This document shows, piece by piece, positions 1 through 9,903 of a stretch of 64,000 nt of DNA (its first letter is position 1; each line of letters opens with the position of its first letter). The translations under genes and the position numbers were made by a program. This DNA is from CBDDBH01 sp965225625 (GTDB lineage Bacteria > Pseudomonadota > Gammaproteobacteria > JADZEE01): the NCBI GenBank assembly GCA_965225625.1, contig CBDDBH010000030.1, positions 186,001 through 250,000 of the forward strand, in the 5' to 3' direction. Under the pieces are notes generated by a model. That model had not been told where the DNA came from. It searched no databases and saw nothing but the letters and a program-made list of their open reading frames with translations.

Positions 1-1
1 G

Positions 2-817
2 CCCATACCGCACTCTACCGAGGTCGCGTTGGCGAGTTTCGCGCGTATCGACGATGCAGGCAACGCCGTGACCGGCGTCATTGCAGCGGGGATCGTACCC
101 GCGGGCCTGGAGATGATGGATCGGTTGGCAATTCATGCAGCCGAAGAATATATCCACGCTGGTTACCCACGAGATGCCGAAGCGATCCTTATTTGCGAAG
201 TTGATGGAGTGCGTGCGGACGTTGACGATCAGATTGCCCGGGTAACGCAGATATTTCTCGACAATCACGCCAGCGCGGTGCAAGTCGCCGGCGACCCCGA
301 GCAGCGGCGCAAATTGTGGGCGGGTCGCAAAGCGGCGTTTCCGGCGATTGGACGTATAGCGCCGGATTACTATTGCATGGATGGCACGATTCCGCGTCGC
401 CGGCTATCCGAAGTATTGGTCCGGATCGGTGAGCTTTCCAACCAGTACGCACTGCCGGTCGCCAATGTCTTTCATGCTGGCGACGGTAATCTACATCCGT
501 TAATCGCATACGACGCGAACATTCCCGAGCAATTGCAGAAAGCCGAGCGCTTGGGTGGTGAGATCCTGGAGTTGTGCGTTGCTGTGGGTGGTACGATTAC
601 GGGTGAGCACGGGGTCGGAGTCGAAAAGCTGAATCAAATGTGCGTGCAATTCGGAACCGTCGAATTGGCCCATTTCCATGCGCTTAAACGCGCATTCGAC
701 GAGAAGGAACTGTTAAACCCGGGCAAGGCCGTGCCGACTTTGAAACGTTGCGCGGAGCTCGGTCGCATGCATGTCCACGATGGGCAGCTACCGTTCGCAC
801 ACTTGGAGCGTTTCTAG
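2..817 (+). CDS. glcD: FAD-linked oxidase, glycolate oxidase subunit GlcD type (5' end missing)
   Basis: The reading frame is already open at the window edge, so the N-terminal part with the FAD-binding domain lies upstream; 271 residues remain. What is seen is the C-terminal FAD-oxidase domain of the GlcD/D-lactate dehydrogenase family: the segment IVPAGLEMMD, the motif FHAGDGNLHPL that holds metal- and substrate-binding histidines, and GTITGEHGVG near the end. GlcD oxidises glycolate (or a related 2-hydroxyacid) together with GlcE and GlcF. Those partner genes are not downstream here: the next gene is convergent. Whether the substrate is glycolate or lactate cannot be decided from this part. 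Confidence 0.85.
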   Translation, partial: PIPHSTEVALASFARIDDAGNAVTGVIAAGIVPAGLEMMDRLAIHAAEEYIHAGYPRDAEAILICEVDGVRADVDDQIARVTQIFLDNHASAVQVAGDPEQRRKLWAGRKAAFPAIGRIAPDYYCMDGTIPRRRLSEVLVRIGELSNQYALPVANVFHAGDGNLHPLIAYDANIPEQLQKAERLGGEILELCVAVGGTITGEHGVGVEKLNQMCVQFGTVELAHFHALKRAFDEKELLNPGKAVPTLKRCAELGRMHVHDGQLPFAHLERF

Positions 818-853
818 CCCGTATATTGCAAGATAGCCACGTCGCGATCTCGG

Positions 854-2803
854 CTACCTTCCGGCCGTCTGCAACAATTGCGATGTGCCCCTTTGAGTGA
901 TGTTTCTCGTATTTAGGCGAACTCGATTGCGACCTGCGTGTTTAGCATCATAGACGGCTGCGTCCGCAAGTTTGTAAATCGCGTCTGGATCTGTCGTTGC
1001 CGCGTCCAATGCCGCAACACCAATGCTTACCGTAAGATATAAATTTTCCGCAACGCGCGGATGTGCGTGTCTCTCTACCGCTTCCCTGAGCCGTTCTGCT
1101 GTTGCAACGGCAGCCTCCGCATCCGTGTCTGAACAGATCACCAAAAATTCTTCGCCGCCGATACGACATACCTCATCATCGTTACGCGCGGCGCGTCTTA
1201 ATACAGCCGCAATCTCACACAGTGTTCTGTCTCCCTGGGCGTGGCCGTAGGTATCATTGATTATTTTGAAGTGATCAATGTCAACCAGCATGCAGGACAA
1301 TTGCGTAGAGCGGCGGCTGCAGGCCGACCACAACTGGCGCAAGCGCCGCATCGCGTAGCGACGGTTTGGCAGCTTTGTCAACGCGTCCGTCAACGCGGCC
1401 TGTTCGAGGCGGCGATTCGCCACTGCGAGGTCCGCCAGATGCTGGCGATTTTCGTCTTGTTCCCGATCGACGTTTTCACGCAATCGGATTAACCGTTCGG
1501 CACCCTTCAGGCGCGCGTCCAGCACCCGCAGCGCGATCGGCTTCACTATGTAATCGTCGGCCCCGGCCTCAAACGCTTCGACCAGGTGACGTTCTTCTTC
1601 CAGTGCCGTTGCAACGATGACATAGACACGTTGGCCGTCCTGGGTACGGCGCAATAGCTTCAGGAATTTCAGGCCATCGACTTCCGGCATTATCCAATCT
1701 GTAATTACGATCTCCGGGTTGAACTCGATCGCCGCTTGCAGTCCCTGTCTGGCGGATTCGGCTTCCCGAACCTCGTGACCGGCTGCGCGCAGATGCCGCG
1801 TCAACAATTTCAAAGTGCTGGGTTCGTCGTCTACTGCCAAAATTCGCAACGCTCGGACCGACTTCGCAGAACTAGTCGTCGTATTGGACGTTGCCGCGGA
1901 CACTATATCCTCGAACCCCGGAACATCGTAACTGGGTACTTCCAGGATTGAACTCCACTCACGCCACTCCTCAATGGCTCGATCGAACAATTCGGTAAGC
2001 TCTTGTGAATCGATCCCAAGTTTCTGCATACGTTGGAATATAACGGGTGAAACCCCGCCACACCCCTGATTGTGGCTTACAACCAGTTCGCTAAACTCAT
2101 TAGCAACCCGTAGATAGATAGCAAGACGCGCCGCGCGCTCGTGGTCTGCCCGAACCCGCGATGGATCGTACAGACCGTCGACCGCCTCGCAATATAGAGG
2201 AGGCAGTCCCCAGTCCTGTAGCATGGCGACCGTTAACTCAAGGTGGTTGGTAAAAAATTGTCGCTGTTCTCGCTCCATGAGTTCCTGCGGCGAGGCGGGT
2301 GGCGTGCTAGTGAAGATTTCAGAGTATTGTTTTGGGTACACGCTGGCGAGCGCAAGGTGACCAACGCCACTCAGTAAACCGCAGGTGAAAGCTTCCTCCG
2401 CCGGGACGTCTTTGAAACGCGCACATAATGCCTCGGTGGCAACGGCGCGTGCCAGAGAACCGGACCAGAAACGACCGTAGTCAAACCCATCGCAACTGCC
2501 ACCACGATGAGCAGACAGAACAGACAGGCCTAGAACGATCTGACGCACGGCATGCAAACCCACCAGCAGCACGGCGTCCGCTACCGACACGACACCACGG
2601 CGTTGACCAATATAAGGTGAGTTGACGAATTTCAAAATCCGCCCGGTAAGTGCGGGGTCGCCTTGGAGTAAGCGGGCAATGTCCGCAATGGTTGCATCGT
2701 CGCGCTGCGTCAATTCGAGCAACGCCAATGCAATGCCAGTAGGTGACGGAAGATTGCCCGTTGCCTTCAGCTCATGGAATCGACTATCTGGGGTTGCTGG
2801 CAT
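854..2803 (-). CDS. HDOD - response regulator - GGDEF diguanylate cyclase
   Basis: A 649-residue cytoplasmic signalling protein with three domains: HDOD (about 15-210), a CheY-like receiver (about 320-435, phospho-acceptor Asp in VITDWIMPEVDG and the KPI lysine), and GGDEF (about 485-635) with an intact active site RIGGEEF. An RxxD inhibitory site (RNDD) lies five residues before GGEEF, so product inhibition by c-di-GMP is expected. No membrane segment is visible. The start ATG at 2803 gives a normal HDOD N-terminus. No sensor kinase is adjacent, so the input to the receiver is unknown. The domain call is firm; the output process is not known. Confidence 0.88.
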   Translation of the reverse strand: MPATPDSRFHELKATGNLPSPTGIALALLELTQRDDATIADIARLLQGDPALTGRILKFVNSPYIGQRRGVVSVADAVLLVGLHAVRQIVLGLSVLSAHRGGSCDGFDYGRFWSGSLARAVATEALCARFKDVPAEEAFTCGLLSGVGHLALASVYPKQYSEIFTSTPPASPQELMEREQRQFFTNHLELTVAMLQDWGLPPLYCEAVDGLYDPSRVRADHERAARLAIYLRVANEFSELVVSHNQGCGGVSPVIFQRMQKLGIDSQELTELFDRAIEEWREWSSILEVPSYDVPGFEDIVSAATSNTTTSSAKSVRALRILAVDDEPSTLKLLTRHLRAAGHEVREAESARQGLQAAIEFNPEIVITDWIMPEVDGLKFLKLLRRTQDGQRVYVIVATALEEERHLVEAFEAGADDYIVKPIALRVLDARLKGAERLIRLRENVDREQDENRQHLADLAVANRRLEQAALTDALTKLPNRRYAMRRLRQLWSACSRRSTQLSCMLVDIDHFKIINDTYGHAQGDRTLCEIAAVLRRAARNDDEVCRIGGEEFLVICSDTDAEAAVATAERLREAVERHAHPRVAENLYLTVSIGVAALDAATTDPDAIYKLADAAVYDAKHAGRNRVRLNTRNITQRGTSQLLQTAGR

Positions 2804-3175
2804 GGTGGTTAAGTTTCCTGTGTCGGTTCGTTAGAGCATCTGCCGCGTAACGGAGCTTGCGCAAATGCGAGCATCCGACAGACACGTGCTTAGCGAATTA
2901 CTTATGCGTGCAATATTTATATTACGAAATGATTTCAAAGCGCTTATCCATATCCTCACAGTTTGAATTTCGCGTGCTCCGAACTGGCCTGGCACAGTCT
3001 TCACCGGACACCCCAAATAGGACCAAAACAGCGCTCAATCGCGCGAGCACGGACCGTTATGCGATGTTCTATTAATTTAAGGGCTCGTCCCTGTCGGAAC
3101 GGTCCGCGGGGCCGTTGCCAAGCTATCGGCGGCCCGGGTAGGAAACTTTAGCAGCACATTGGCGTCGCGAAAGCG
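2804..3175. other. Intergenic stretch of 372 bases, no gene recognised
   Basis: It lies between the HDOD-GGDEF start and the tldD stop codon, both on the minus strand. Small open frames here show no family features. A short GC-rich hairpin (arms AACGG and CCGTT, about 3099-3116) is just past tldD but lacks a clear T-run. I see no RNA gene; the part next to 2803 must hold the promoter of the signalling gene. Confidence 0.4.
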
Positions 3176-4618
3176 CTATCCTTTGGTGCCGCCCACTGTT
3201 AATGCGTCGATGCGCAGGGTCGGTTGTCCGACGCCGACCGGGACTTGCTGGCCCTCTTTACCGCAAGTTCCCACACCGCTGTCCAGCTGTAGATCGTTGC
3301 CTACCATGGAGACTTTCGTCAGCACGTCTGGGCCGTTGCCGATAAGCGTTGCGCCCTTGACCGCGCTGGTTAGCTTTCCCGCTTCAATGCGATACGCCTC
3401 ACTTGCACTGAAGACAAATTTGCCGTTGGTAATGTCTACCTGTCCACCACCGAAATTGACCGCATATAGGCCGTTATCGACGGACGCGATGATCTCCTCA
3501 GGTGGGTAGTCGCCGGCCAACATGTAGGTATTGGTCATCCGCGGCATCGGTCGATGGGCGTAGGACTCGCGTCGACCATTGCCGGTGGAACGCGTTTTCA
3601 TCAGCGCTGCATTCTGTTTGTCTTGCATATAGGCGCTGAGGCGGCCGTTCTCGATTAAAACCGTACATTCACTTGGCGTTCCTTCATCATCGACGTGCAG
3701 CGATCCGCGCCGATCAGCCAGGGTTCCGTCATCAACTACGGTGCATTGTGGGGATGCTACGAGCTCGCCAATTCGCCCCGCGAACGCCGAGGTTCCTTTA
3801 CGATTGAAATCGCCCTCCAATCCATGGCCTATTGCCTCGTGCAACAGGATCCCGGGCCAACCGGGCCCGAGTACAACCGGCATGGTTCCGGCCGGCGCTT
3901 CGTCAGCCTGGAGGTTGACCAGCGCCTGTCGTACCGCTTCGGCAGCAAAGTTTTCGGCACGCCCTTGTTGTAGAAACCATTCGTAACCGAAGCGGCCGCC
4001 GCCGCCATAGCTGCCCGTTTCGCGTCGACCGTCCTGCTCGACTATGACGCTTACATTCAATCTCACCAGGGGACGCACGTCAGCCTCCAGGGTACCGTCG
4101 CTGGCCGCCACCAGCATCACGCGCTGGCGTCCGCTGAGGCTGACGGTCACCTGTGTAACGCGCGAGTCCTGCGCGCGCGCATAATCGTCCATACCATGCA
4201 GCAGTTTAAATTTCGCGGTTTCGTCCAGGCTGTCTATGGGGTCGATATCAGCATAGATGAGGGGCAGATTGCTGTGGGCGCGCCGAACCACACTGCTGTG
4301 CCCGCCGGGACTGGCAATGGCGCGCGCCGCCCTCGCTGCCTGGGTTAATGCCGGCAGTTGAATGTCATCGCTATAGGCGAAACCGGTTGTCTCTCCCGCG
4401 ACCGCGCGAACGCCGACACCTTGGTCCAAAGCATGAGTGCCGTTTTTGACGATGCCGTCCTCCAGCATCCACGACTCGGCCCGGGTTGCCTCGAAGTAAA
4501 GATCGGCTACAGTGACAGATCGCCCCATCAACTGATTCAGAGTGTTTTCAAGCTCAGTTTCGCCCATCCCGAATGGTGTGAGGAGTTGTCGTTTTGCAGC
4601 TTCTAGGGTGTCACTCAT
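3176..4618 (-). CDS. tldD: Metalloprotease TldD
   Basis: About 480 residues, matching the usual TldD length. The zinc motif HEAIGH (HExxxH type) is present in LHEAIGHGLEGDF, as is the glycine-rich C-terminal region typical of TldD. TldD works with TldE/PmbA as a heterodimeric protease that degrades unfolded peptides and trims some modified peptides such as microcin B17; TldE is not in this window. I chose the ATG at 4618 (protein begins MSDTLEAAK), because the longer open frame to 4693 adds a stretch unlike the family. The gene stands alone between two non-coding stretches. Confidence 0.92.
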   Translation of the reverse strand: MSDTLEAAKRQLLTPFGMGETELENTLNQLMGRSVTVADLYFEATRAESWMLEDGIVKNGTHALDQGVGVRAVAGETTGFAYSDDIQLPALTQAARAARAIASPGGHSSVVRRAHSNLPLIYADIDPIDSLDETAKFKLLHGMDDYARAQDSRVTQVTVSLSGRQRVMLVAASDGTLEADVRPLVRLNVSVIVEQDGRRETGSYGGGGRFGYEWFLQQGRAENFAAEAVRQALVNLQADEAPAGTMPVVLGPGWPGILLHEAIGHGLEGDFNRKGTSAFAGRIGELVASPQCTVVDDGTLADRRGSLHVDDEGTPSECTVLIENGRLSAYMQDKQNAALMKTRSTGNGRRESYAHRPMPRMTNTYMLAGDYPPEEIIASVDNGLYAVNFGGGQVDITNGKFVFSASEAYRIEAGKLTSAVKGATLIGNGPDVLTKVSMVGNDLQLDSGVGTCGKEGQQVPVGVGQPTLRIDALTVGGTKG

Positions 4619-4810
4619 AGTGCAACCATGGTCCGGCAGAAGGAATGACAGTTTGACACAAAATACACGGGTCGGTAGCGTGCCGGCTGGCAATTTAACC
4701 GGGAAACTGCAAGCTCAGGCGTTCGCGGAAAAGGCAGCACCAAGATAGGATGCGGACGTTGTGTAAACTAATGCGGTCACGAACTGGGGCTCAAGACGTT
4801 GGATCTATGG

Positions 4811-5021
4811 CTAGCCCGCACATTTCATGAAGGATCCTGGATGCTCGCGCAGGACGTGTGCGTCTGCGCGCCGCCGTATAAACTGTCCTTTGGCATGGTT
4901 GACACGGAGCCTTTACAACACTGGATTTTCATCCGCATCGCGCGGCGTGACCGCCAGGGAATGGCGGAAATGCAGACCATGCAGGAGCGTTTGTCTGCCC
5001 TTCATGAAATATGTGGGCTAG
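4811..5021. repeat. MITE-like element, copy 1 (211 bp)
   Basis: The left end CTAGCCCGCACATTTCATGA and the right end are inverted copies over 23 bp with two mismatches. The flanking bases ATGG (4807-4810 and 5022-5025) are a possible 4-bp target duplication. It has no coding capacity. The interior shares long similarity with the second copy at 26501-26963, including GAGCCTTTACAACA-like and CGTGACCGCCAGGGA-like segments and the right-hand TTTGTCTGCCCTTC. It sits in the tldD-alaC intergenic region, within 60 bases of the alaC start. Confidence 0.75.
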
Positions 5022-5078
5022 ATGGGATAATTACACGTGCGCAGCGTGCGGCTACGTGCAATTTGCAGGGTAAGGTCT

Positions 5079-6296
5079 GTGGATAAGCACTTCACTACGA
5101 TCGAACGTTTGCCGCCGTACGTATTTAGCGAGGTCGATGAGTTGAAGATGGCCGCCCGCCGACGCGGCGACGATATTATCGACTTTGGCATGGGTAATCC
5201 GGATCAACCAACGCCCGCACACATCGTTGCCAAGCTCACCGAGGCAGCCGCGCGTGAGGACACCCACCGGTATTCCGCATCAAAGGGAATTCCGCGCCTG
5301 CGCCGCGCGATATGCAATTGGTATGGGACGCGCTACGACGTTGACCTGGATCCCGATAGCGAAGCGATAGTCACGATCGGCTCAAAAGAGGGACTTGCAC
5401 ATCTGGCGTTGGCGACCGTGGCGCCGGGTGAGGCCATCCTGGTACCTAACCCGGCTTATCCAATCCACCCCTATGGATTCGTCATAGCCGGGGCTGATAT
5501 ACGTCACGTACCTATCGGTTCGGGTATCGATTTCTTTGAGGAATTGGAACAAGCAGTACGAAATTCCTGGCCGCGGCCGAAGATGTTGTTGCTTAACTTT
5601 CCCAGCAATCCCACGACGCAGTGCGTGGAACTGTCGTTTTTCGAGCGTGTGATTGAATTCGCGCGCGAACATGAGATTTGGGTGGTTCAGGACCTGGCTT
5701 ACGCCGACATCGTATTCGACGGATACCGTGCGCCTTCTATTCTGCAGGTTGCGGGCGCCAAGGACGTGGCGGTTGAGTTTTTTAGTTTGTCCAAGAGCTA
5801 TAACATGCCCGGCTGGCGAGTGGGCTTCATGGTTGGCAACAGCACTTTGGTAAATGCGTTGACCCGTATCAAGTCGTATATGGATTACGGCAGTTTCACC
5901 CCGATCCAAGTAGCGGCAATTACCGCCTTGGAAGGCCCTCAGCAATGCGTCAGCGAGATCCGCAATTTGTATCAACAGCGCCGTGATGTGCTGTGCGACG
6001 GACTAAACGCTATGGGCTGGCAGGTGGAAAAACCGCGAGCGACGATGTTCGTTTGGGCGTCGCTGCCCGAGCCCTATCGGCAATCCGGCTCACTGGAGTT
6101 CACCAAAAAATTGCTTAAACACGCAAAAGTTGCGGTTTCCCCCGGTATCGGTTTTGGCTCTTATGGGGACGCTTTTGTGCGCTTCGGATTAATCGAAAAT
6201 GAGCATCGCACTCGACAAGCGTTGCGTGGTATCAAGGCCCTGTTCCGCAATGATGCGGTAAACCTGCCACCGGTTGCGGTTGCCGGCGAGCACTAA
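5079..6296 (+). CDS. alaC: Alanine/valine-type aminotransferase AlaC
   Basis: A class I/II PLP aminotransferase of about 405 residues. The opening IERLPPYVFSEVDELKMAARRR followed by DFGMGNPDQPTP is typical of AlaC (YfdZ), which makes alanine from pyruvate and glutamate. The PLP lysine is in SLSKSYNMPGWRVG, and the phosphate-binding arginine region is near FVRFGLIENE. The start is set at the GTG at 5079, preceded by AGGGTAAGG; a longer frame from 5037 would run back towards the repeat element. The gene is 27 bases upstream of hom, and this aminotransferase-hom-thrC order suggests a single amino-acid operon. Confidence 0.9.
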   Translation: MDKHFTTIERLPPYVFSEVDELKMAARRRGDDIIDFGMGNPDQPTPAHIVAKLTEAAAREDTHRYSASKGIPRLRRAICNWYGTRYDVDLDPDSEAIVTIGSKEGLAHLALATVAPGEAILVPNPAYPIHPYGFVIAGADIRHVPIGSGIDFFEELEQAVRNSWPRPKMLLLNFPSNPTTQCVELSFFERVIEFAREHEIWVVQDLAYADIVFDGYRAPSILQVAGAKDVAVEFFSLSKSYNMPGWRVGFMVGNSTLVNALTRIKSYMDYGSFTPIQVAAITALEGPQQCVSEIRNLYQQRRDVLCDGLNAMGWQVEKPRATMFVWASLPEPYRQSGSLEFTKKLLKHAKVAVSPGIGFGSYGDAFVRFGLIENEHRTRQALRGIKALFRNDAVNLPPVAVAGEH

Positions 6297-6322
6297 ACAC
6301 AATCAGCACAAAGGTACGTACT

Positions 6323-7633
6323 GTGATCCCCGTAAAAGTGGGTTTGCTTGGACTCGGTACCGTTGGCGGCGGTACTGTCCAGGTATTGCGACGAAATGCC
6401 GATGAGATAAGCCGGCGAGCCGGGCGTGATATTCAGGTAACACACGCCGTCGTCCGCGATCGTGAAAGGGCGCGCGATATCCCGCTAAAGGGCGTCGAAT
6501 TGACCGATGACCCATTAGCTGTGGTCGATAATCCGGACATCGATATCGTCGCGGAGTTGATCGGTGGAATTGAGCCGGCACGCGAGCTGATATTTCGCGC
6601 CATCGACAACGGTAAGCATGTTGTTACCGCCAACAAAGCGTTAATTGCAACGCAAGGCAACGCCATTTTCGAAGCTGCACAGGATCGGGGTGTAATGGTA
6701 GCTTTCGAGGCGGCGGTAGCCGGGGGAATACCGATCATAAAAGCTTTGCGCGAGTCGCTGTCCGGTAATCGAATCGAGTGGCTTGCGGGTATTATTAACG
6801 GTACCGGTAATTATGTATTGAGCGCAATGCGCGAGGGCGGTCGCGATTTTCAAGATGTGTTGGAGGAAGCCCAGTCCCTGGGCTATGCCGAAGCTGATCC
6901 GACCTTCGATATTGACGGCACCGACGCGGCGCATAAGCTCACAATACTCGCTGCCATCGCCTTCGGAATTCCGCTGCAGTACGAGCGCGTACATAAAGAG
7001 GGCATCGACCGGATTACGCTGAACGATCTCGTTTACGCTGAGCAACTTGGTTATCGGATCAAACATCTGGGTATCGCCCGTCAAACCGACCGTGGCATTG
7101 AGTTGCGGGTGCATCCAACCCTCATTCCCCAGCGCCGCCTGATCGCAAATGTGGATGGGGTAATGAACGCGATACTGGTTCAGGGCGATGCGGTCGGGCC
7201 CATGCTGTTCTATGGCGCTGGTGCCGGCGCAGAGCCTACCGCGTCCGCGGTAGTCGCTGATCTGGTCGATGTAGTGCGGGCGCTTACTTCCGATCCTGAG
7301 AACCGGGTTCCCCATTTGGCCTTTCAAGCGAATGCATTGGCGGATATTCCCATCTCGCCAATGGCGGATATCGAAACCGCGTACTATTTACGCATGCAGG
7401 TGGTCGATCGGCCTGGCGTCTTGGCGGATGTGACCCGGATTCTCGGCGACGCGGGCATAAGCATCGAAGCGCTGTGGCAAAAGGAGGCTCCGCCGCATTC
7501 TTCATCCGTGCCAATTATTCTGTTGACGCACGAGGTCGTGGAGCGTGCTGTGGATGTGGCGTTGCGGGCGCTTGAGGAACTGGACAGCGTGCACGGTAAT
7601 ATCATGCGGATCCGGGTGGAGGGCCTTCAATGA
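6323..7633 (+). CDS. hom: Homoserine dehydrogenase
   Basis: 436 residues, the length of the monofunctional enzyme. It starts with the NAD(P)-binding motif GLGTVGGGTVQ, has the catalytic domain with NGTGNYVLS and GYAEADPTFDIDG-type segments, and ends in an ACT domain (about 350-430) that usually gives feedback inhibition by threonine. It reduces aspartate semialdehyde to homoserine. Start is GTG at 6323 with AAAGG just upstream. Its last codons overlap the thrC ATG (ATGA), which points to translational coupling. No aspartokinase domain is fused. Confidence 0.95.
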   Translation: MIPVKVGLLGLGTVGGGTVQVLRRNADEISRRAGRDIQVTHAVVRDRERARDIPLKGVELTDDPLAVVDNPDIDIVAELIGGIEPARELIFRAIDNGKHVVTANKALIATQGNAIFEAAQDRGVMVAFEAAVAGGIPIIKALRESLSGNRIEWLAGIINGTGNYVLSAMREGGRDFQDVLEEAQSLGYAEADPTFDIDGTDAAHKLTILAAIAFGIPLQYERVHKEGIDRITLNDLVYAEQLGYRIKHLGIARQTDRGIELRVHPTLIPQRRLIANVDGVMNAILVQGDAVGPMLFYGAGAGAEPTASAVVADLVDVVRALTSDPENRVPHLAFQANALADIPISPMADIETAYYLRMQVVDRPGVLADVTRILGDAGISIEALWQKEAPPHSSSVPIILLTHEVVERAVDVALRALEELDSVHGNIMRIRVEGLQ

Positions 7634-8763
7634 GCACCTCAGTGGTTCGCCACCAGGGAATTATTGAACGCTATCGCCGACGCCTTCCACTGGCGGCGGA
7701 CGCACGGGTTATTAGTTTGGGAGAGGGAAACACGCCACTTGTGCGCTTGCAGAATATTCCGCGCAGTGTTGCACATGAGGTTGAAATATTCGTCAAATGT
7801 GAAGGTTTGAATCCCACCGGTTCATTCAAAGATCGTGGCATGACTGTCGCGGTTACGCAGGCCGTCAGCGAGGGTATGCGCGCCGTTGTCTGCGCCTCAA
7901 CAGGTAACACCTCGGCGTCCGCCGCTGCTTATGCGGCGCGCGCCGGTATCGCGGCCTTCGTCCTGATCCCCGAAGGTAAAATTGCCTTGGGTAAACTTGC
8001 CCAGGCCATGATGCACGGCGCGGTAGTTTTGCAGATCAAAGGGAATTTTGATGACGGTATGGAACTCGTCAAGCAAGTCTCGCGCTCGGCGCCAGTGGCA
8101 CTGGTCAACTCGGTAAACCCGTACCGCTTGCAGGGTCAGAAGACCGCGGCCTTCGAAATCGTGGATGCCCTGGGCCGCGCACCAGACTACCACTGCCTGC
8201 CGGTCGGCAATGCGGGCAACATTACCGGCTACTGGATCGGGTACTCCGAATATGCCGGTATGAAGACCACCGCCGCGTGTCGATTTTGTGATGACACATG
8301 TGAGTTTGCAGATCCGGCGGTCGTGACTAACCGCCCAGTCATGGTTGGTTATCAGTCAACTGGCGCGGCACCTTTTTTGCGCGGCGCGCCAGTGAGCGAT
8401 CCGGAAACGGTGGCCACCGCTATTCGCATCGGTAATCCGCAGTCGTGGGATCAGGCGTGGTCTGCAAGTCGTGAATCCAGGGGCTGGTTCGATGAGTTTT
8501 CAGATGAGGAAATATTAGCGATGCAACGGCGACTGGCACGCGAGGAAGGCATATTCTGTGAGCCAGCTTCCGCCGTGTCGGTGGCGGGGGCGATTCGGGA
8601 TGTTGAATCCGGCCGGATCCCGGCAGGCAGCACCATCGTTTGCACTTTGACCGGACATGGTCTGAAGGATCCCGATACAGCCATTAAGCAGAGTCCCGCG
8701 GTGATCCCGATCGATGCGTCGCTGGATCAGGTCGAAAAGGCCATTGTCGATCGTTTGACGTGA
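7630..8763 (+). CDS. thrC: Threonine synthase
   Basis: 377 residues, the short form of threonine synthase. The PLP lysine is in NPTGSFKDRGM, and ASTGNTSASAAAYAARAG and the phosphate-binding glycine loop follow. It converts O-phosphohomoserine to threonine. It overlaps hom upstream and the RpfE-type gene downstream by 4 bases each (ATGA and GTGA). The homoserine kinase gene is not here, as in many gammaproteobacteria where it is a separate thrB/thrH elsewhere. Confidence 0.95.
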   Translation: MSTSVVRHQGIIERYRRRLPLAADARVISLGEGNTPLVRLQNIPRSVAHEVEIFVKCEGLNPTGSFKDRGMTVAVTQAVSEGMRAVVCASTGNTSASAAAYAARAGIAAFVLIPEGKIALGKLAQAMMHGAVVLQIKGNFDDGMELVKQVSRSAPVALVNSVNPYRLQGQKTAAFEIVDALGRAPDYHCLPVGNAGNITGYWIGYSEYAGMKTTAACRFCDDTCEFADPAVVTNRPVMVGYQSTGAAPFLRGAPVSDPETVATAIRIGNPQSWDQAWSASRESRGWFDEFSDEEILAMQRRLAREEGIFCEPASAVSVAGAIRDVESGRIPAGSTIVCTLTGHGLKDPDTAIKQSPAVIPIDASLDQVEKAIVDRLT

Positions 8764-9818
8764 GCGCGTCGGCGGGCACGGGTCGCGCAACTCTGCAGGT
8801 TTACATTCCCGGTCTGTTTGGCACGGAATCCTGGCGCGAACAAGCACCGTCAACGCCGGCGTTGCAATGGCTGCTTGCGCGGGCTGCCCGAGTGCCTGTC
8901 GCAGGCCGTGTTAACGAGCTCGGCCTGCTACGGTTTTTCTACAGCGCGCCGCCGGGTGTGCAGTTCGCTGTCGCTGACCTGACCGCGTTACACGATTTCG
9001 AAGCGGACACCGCAACTGCGTGGATGCGCGCCGATCCGGTGTACCTGCGACCCGATCGGGATACGCTCGTATTGTTCGATGCGTCAACGTTCGAGCTGGG
9101 CGAGCGCGAGGCCCGAGAACTGGTAGCGGGCGTCAATCAACAATTGGAACATCGCGGGCTCGCGCTGGTCGTGGGTAAAGCGCCGACGCGTTGGTATTTG
9201 CGCTTGCAGCAGCCACCCAAGATTGTCACGCAGGCGCTCGCACAGGTTGCGGGTCGCTCGACCTTTGAGTTACTGCCGACCGGTCCGGAGTCGAGTTACT
9301 GGCAGCAGGTTGCTAATGAGCTGCAAATGGCTTTGCATCCAAGCCCGGTCAATCAGGCTCGAATCGATCGAGGTGTGGTCCCGGTTAACAGCACATGGTT
9401 CTGGGGTTGCGGTAGCGCCCCGCCCGTAGCGGAGTTCTCGCCCGGGCTTGTATGGTCTGATGATGCCCTGGCTGGCGGGCTCGCAAGGCATGCCGGTGGC
9501 GAATGTAGAGCGTGCCCTGAAGCTGCCACTGAGTTGGATCTGGGAGCCGCACGTGAGCATTTGCTGGTAATTGATACCTTGTCTTCCGCAGCGCTGTATG
9601 GCGACCATGAGCGATGGTTTGCGAGTCTGCTAAAGTTGGAAAAGGATTGGTTCGCACCATTACGAGAGTCGCTCAAGGCTGGGGTGCTGCACCAACTTGC
9701 GTTGTGCACGGCGCATTGCGATTTTCGCCTCTCGCCGGCAGCGCAATGGTGTTTTTGGCGGCGGCCGCATGCGCTCACACGCTATGCGCCGGAGCCCGGC
9801 TACGATGGCGTAAAATAG
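8760..9818 (+). CDS. RpfE-type regulatory protein / phosphoglycerate-mutase-like protein
   Basis: A 352-residue protein starting at a GTG that overlaps the thrC stop. It resembles the family annotated as RpfE-type regulatory protein or cofactor-independent phosphoglycerate-mutase homologue. Recognisable segments are LQVYIPGLFG near the N-terminus, the invariant-looking stretch VNSTWFWGCGSAPP, and the C-terminal LSPAAQWCFWRRP. The usual metal-binding residues of true phosphoglycerate mutases are not evident. It lies directly before recJ, a placement common for this family. The biochemical role is not established; I would not assign an enzyme activity. Confidence 0.65.
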   Translation: MSASAGTGRATLQVYIPGLFGTESWREQAPSTPALQWLLARAARVPVAGRVNELGLLRFFYSAPPGVQFAVADLTALHDFEADTATAWMRADPVYLRPDRDTLVLFDASTFELGEREARELVAGVNQQLEHRGLALVVGKAPTRWYLRLQQPPKIVTQALAQVAGRSTFELLPTGPESSYWQQVANELQMALHPSPVNQARIDRGVVPVNSTWFWGCGSAPPVAEFSPGLVWSDDALAGGLARHAGGECRACPEAATELDLGAAREHLLVIDTLSSAALYGDHERWFASLLKLEKDWFAPLRESLKAGVLHQLALCTAHCDFRLSPAAQWCFWRRPHALTRYAPEPGYDGVK

Positions 9819-9903
9819 ACGCTGGTGAAACTGACGTGTAAGCAACGGCAGGCGAACTGATAATCGCGGACGTTGGTCGTAACAGGACACTATTGATTAG
9901 TTA

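Noticed and set aside
2831..3016. Short frames in the gap before tldD
   Set aside because: They lack a ribosome-binding site and any protein similarity that I recognise.
3176..4618. TldD as the leader protease of the RiPP system
   Set aside because: TldD does process some modified peptides, but it is over 10 kb away, is common in all proteobacteria, and HvfA-type peptides use a Sec signal peptide.
5382..5975. Minus-strand frame of 197 residues inside alaC
   Set aside because: It lies fully within a well-conserved gene and has no family features.
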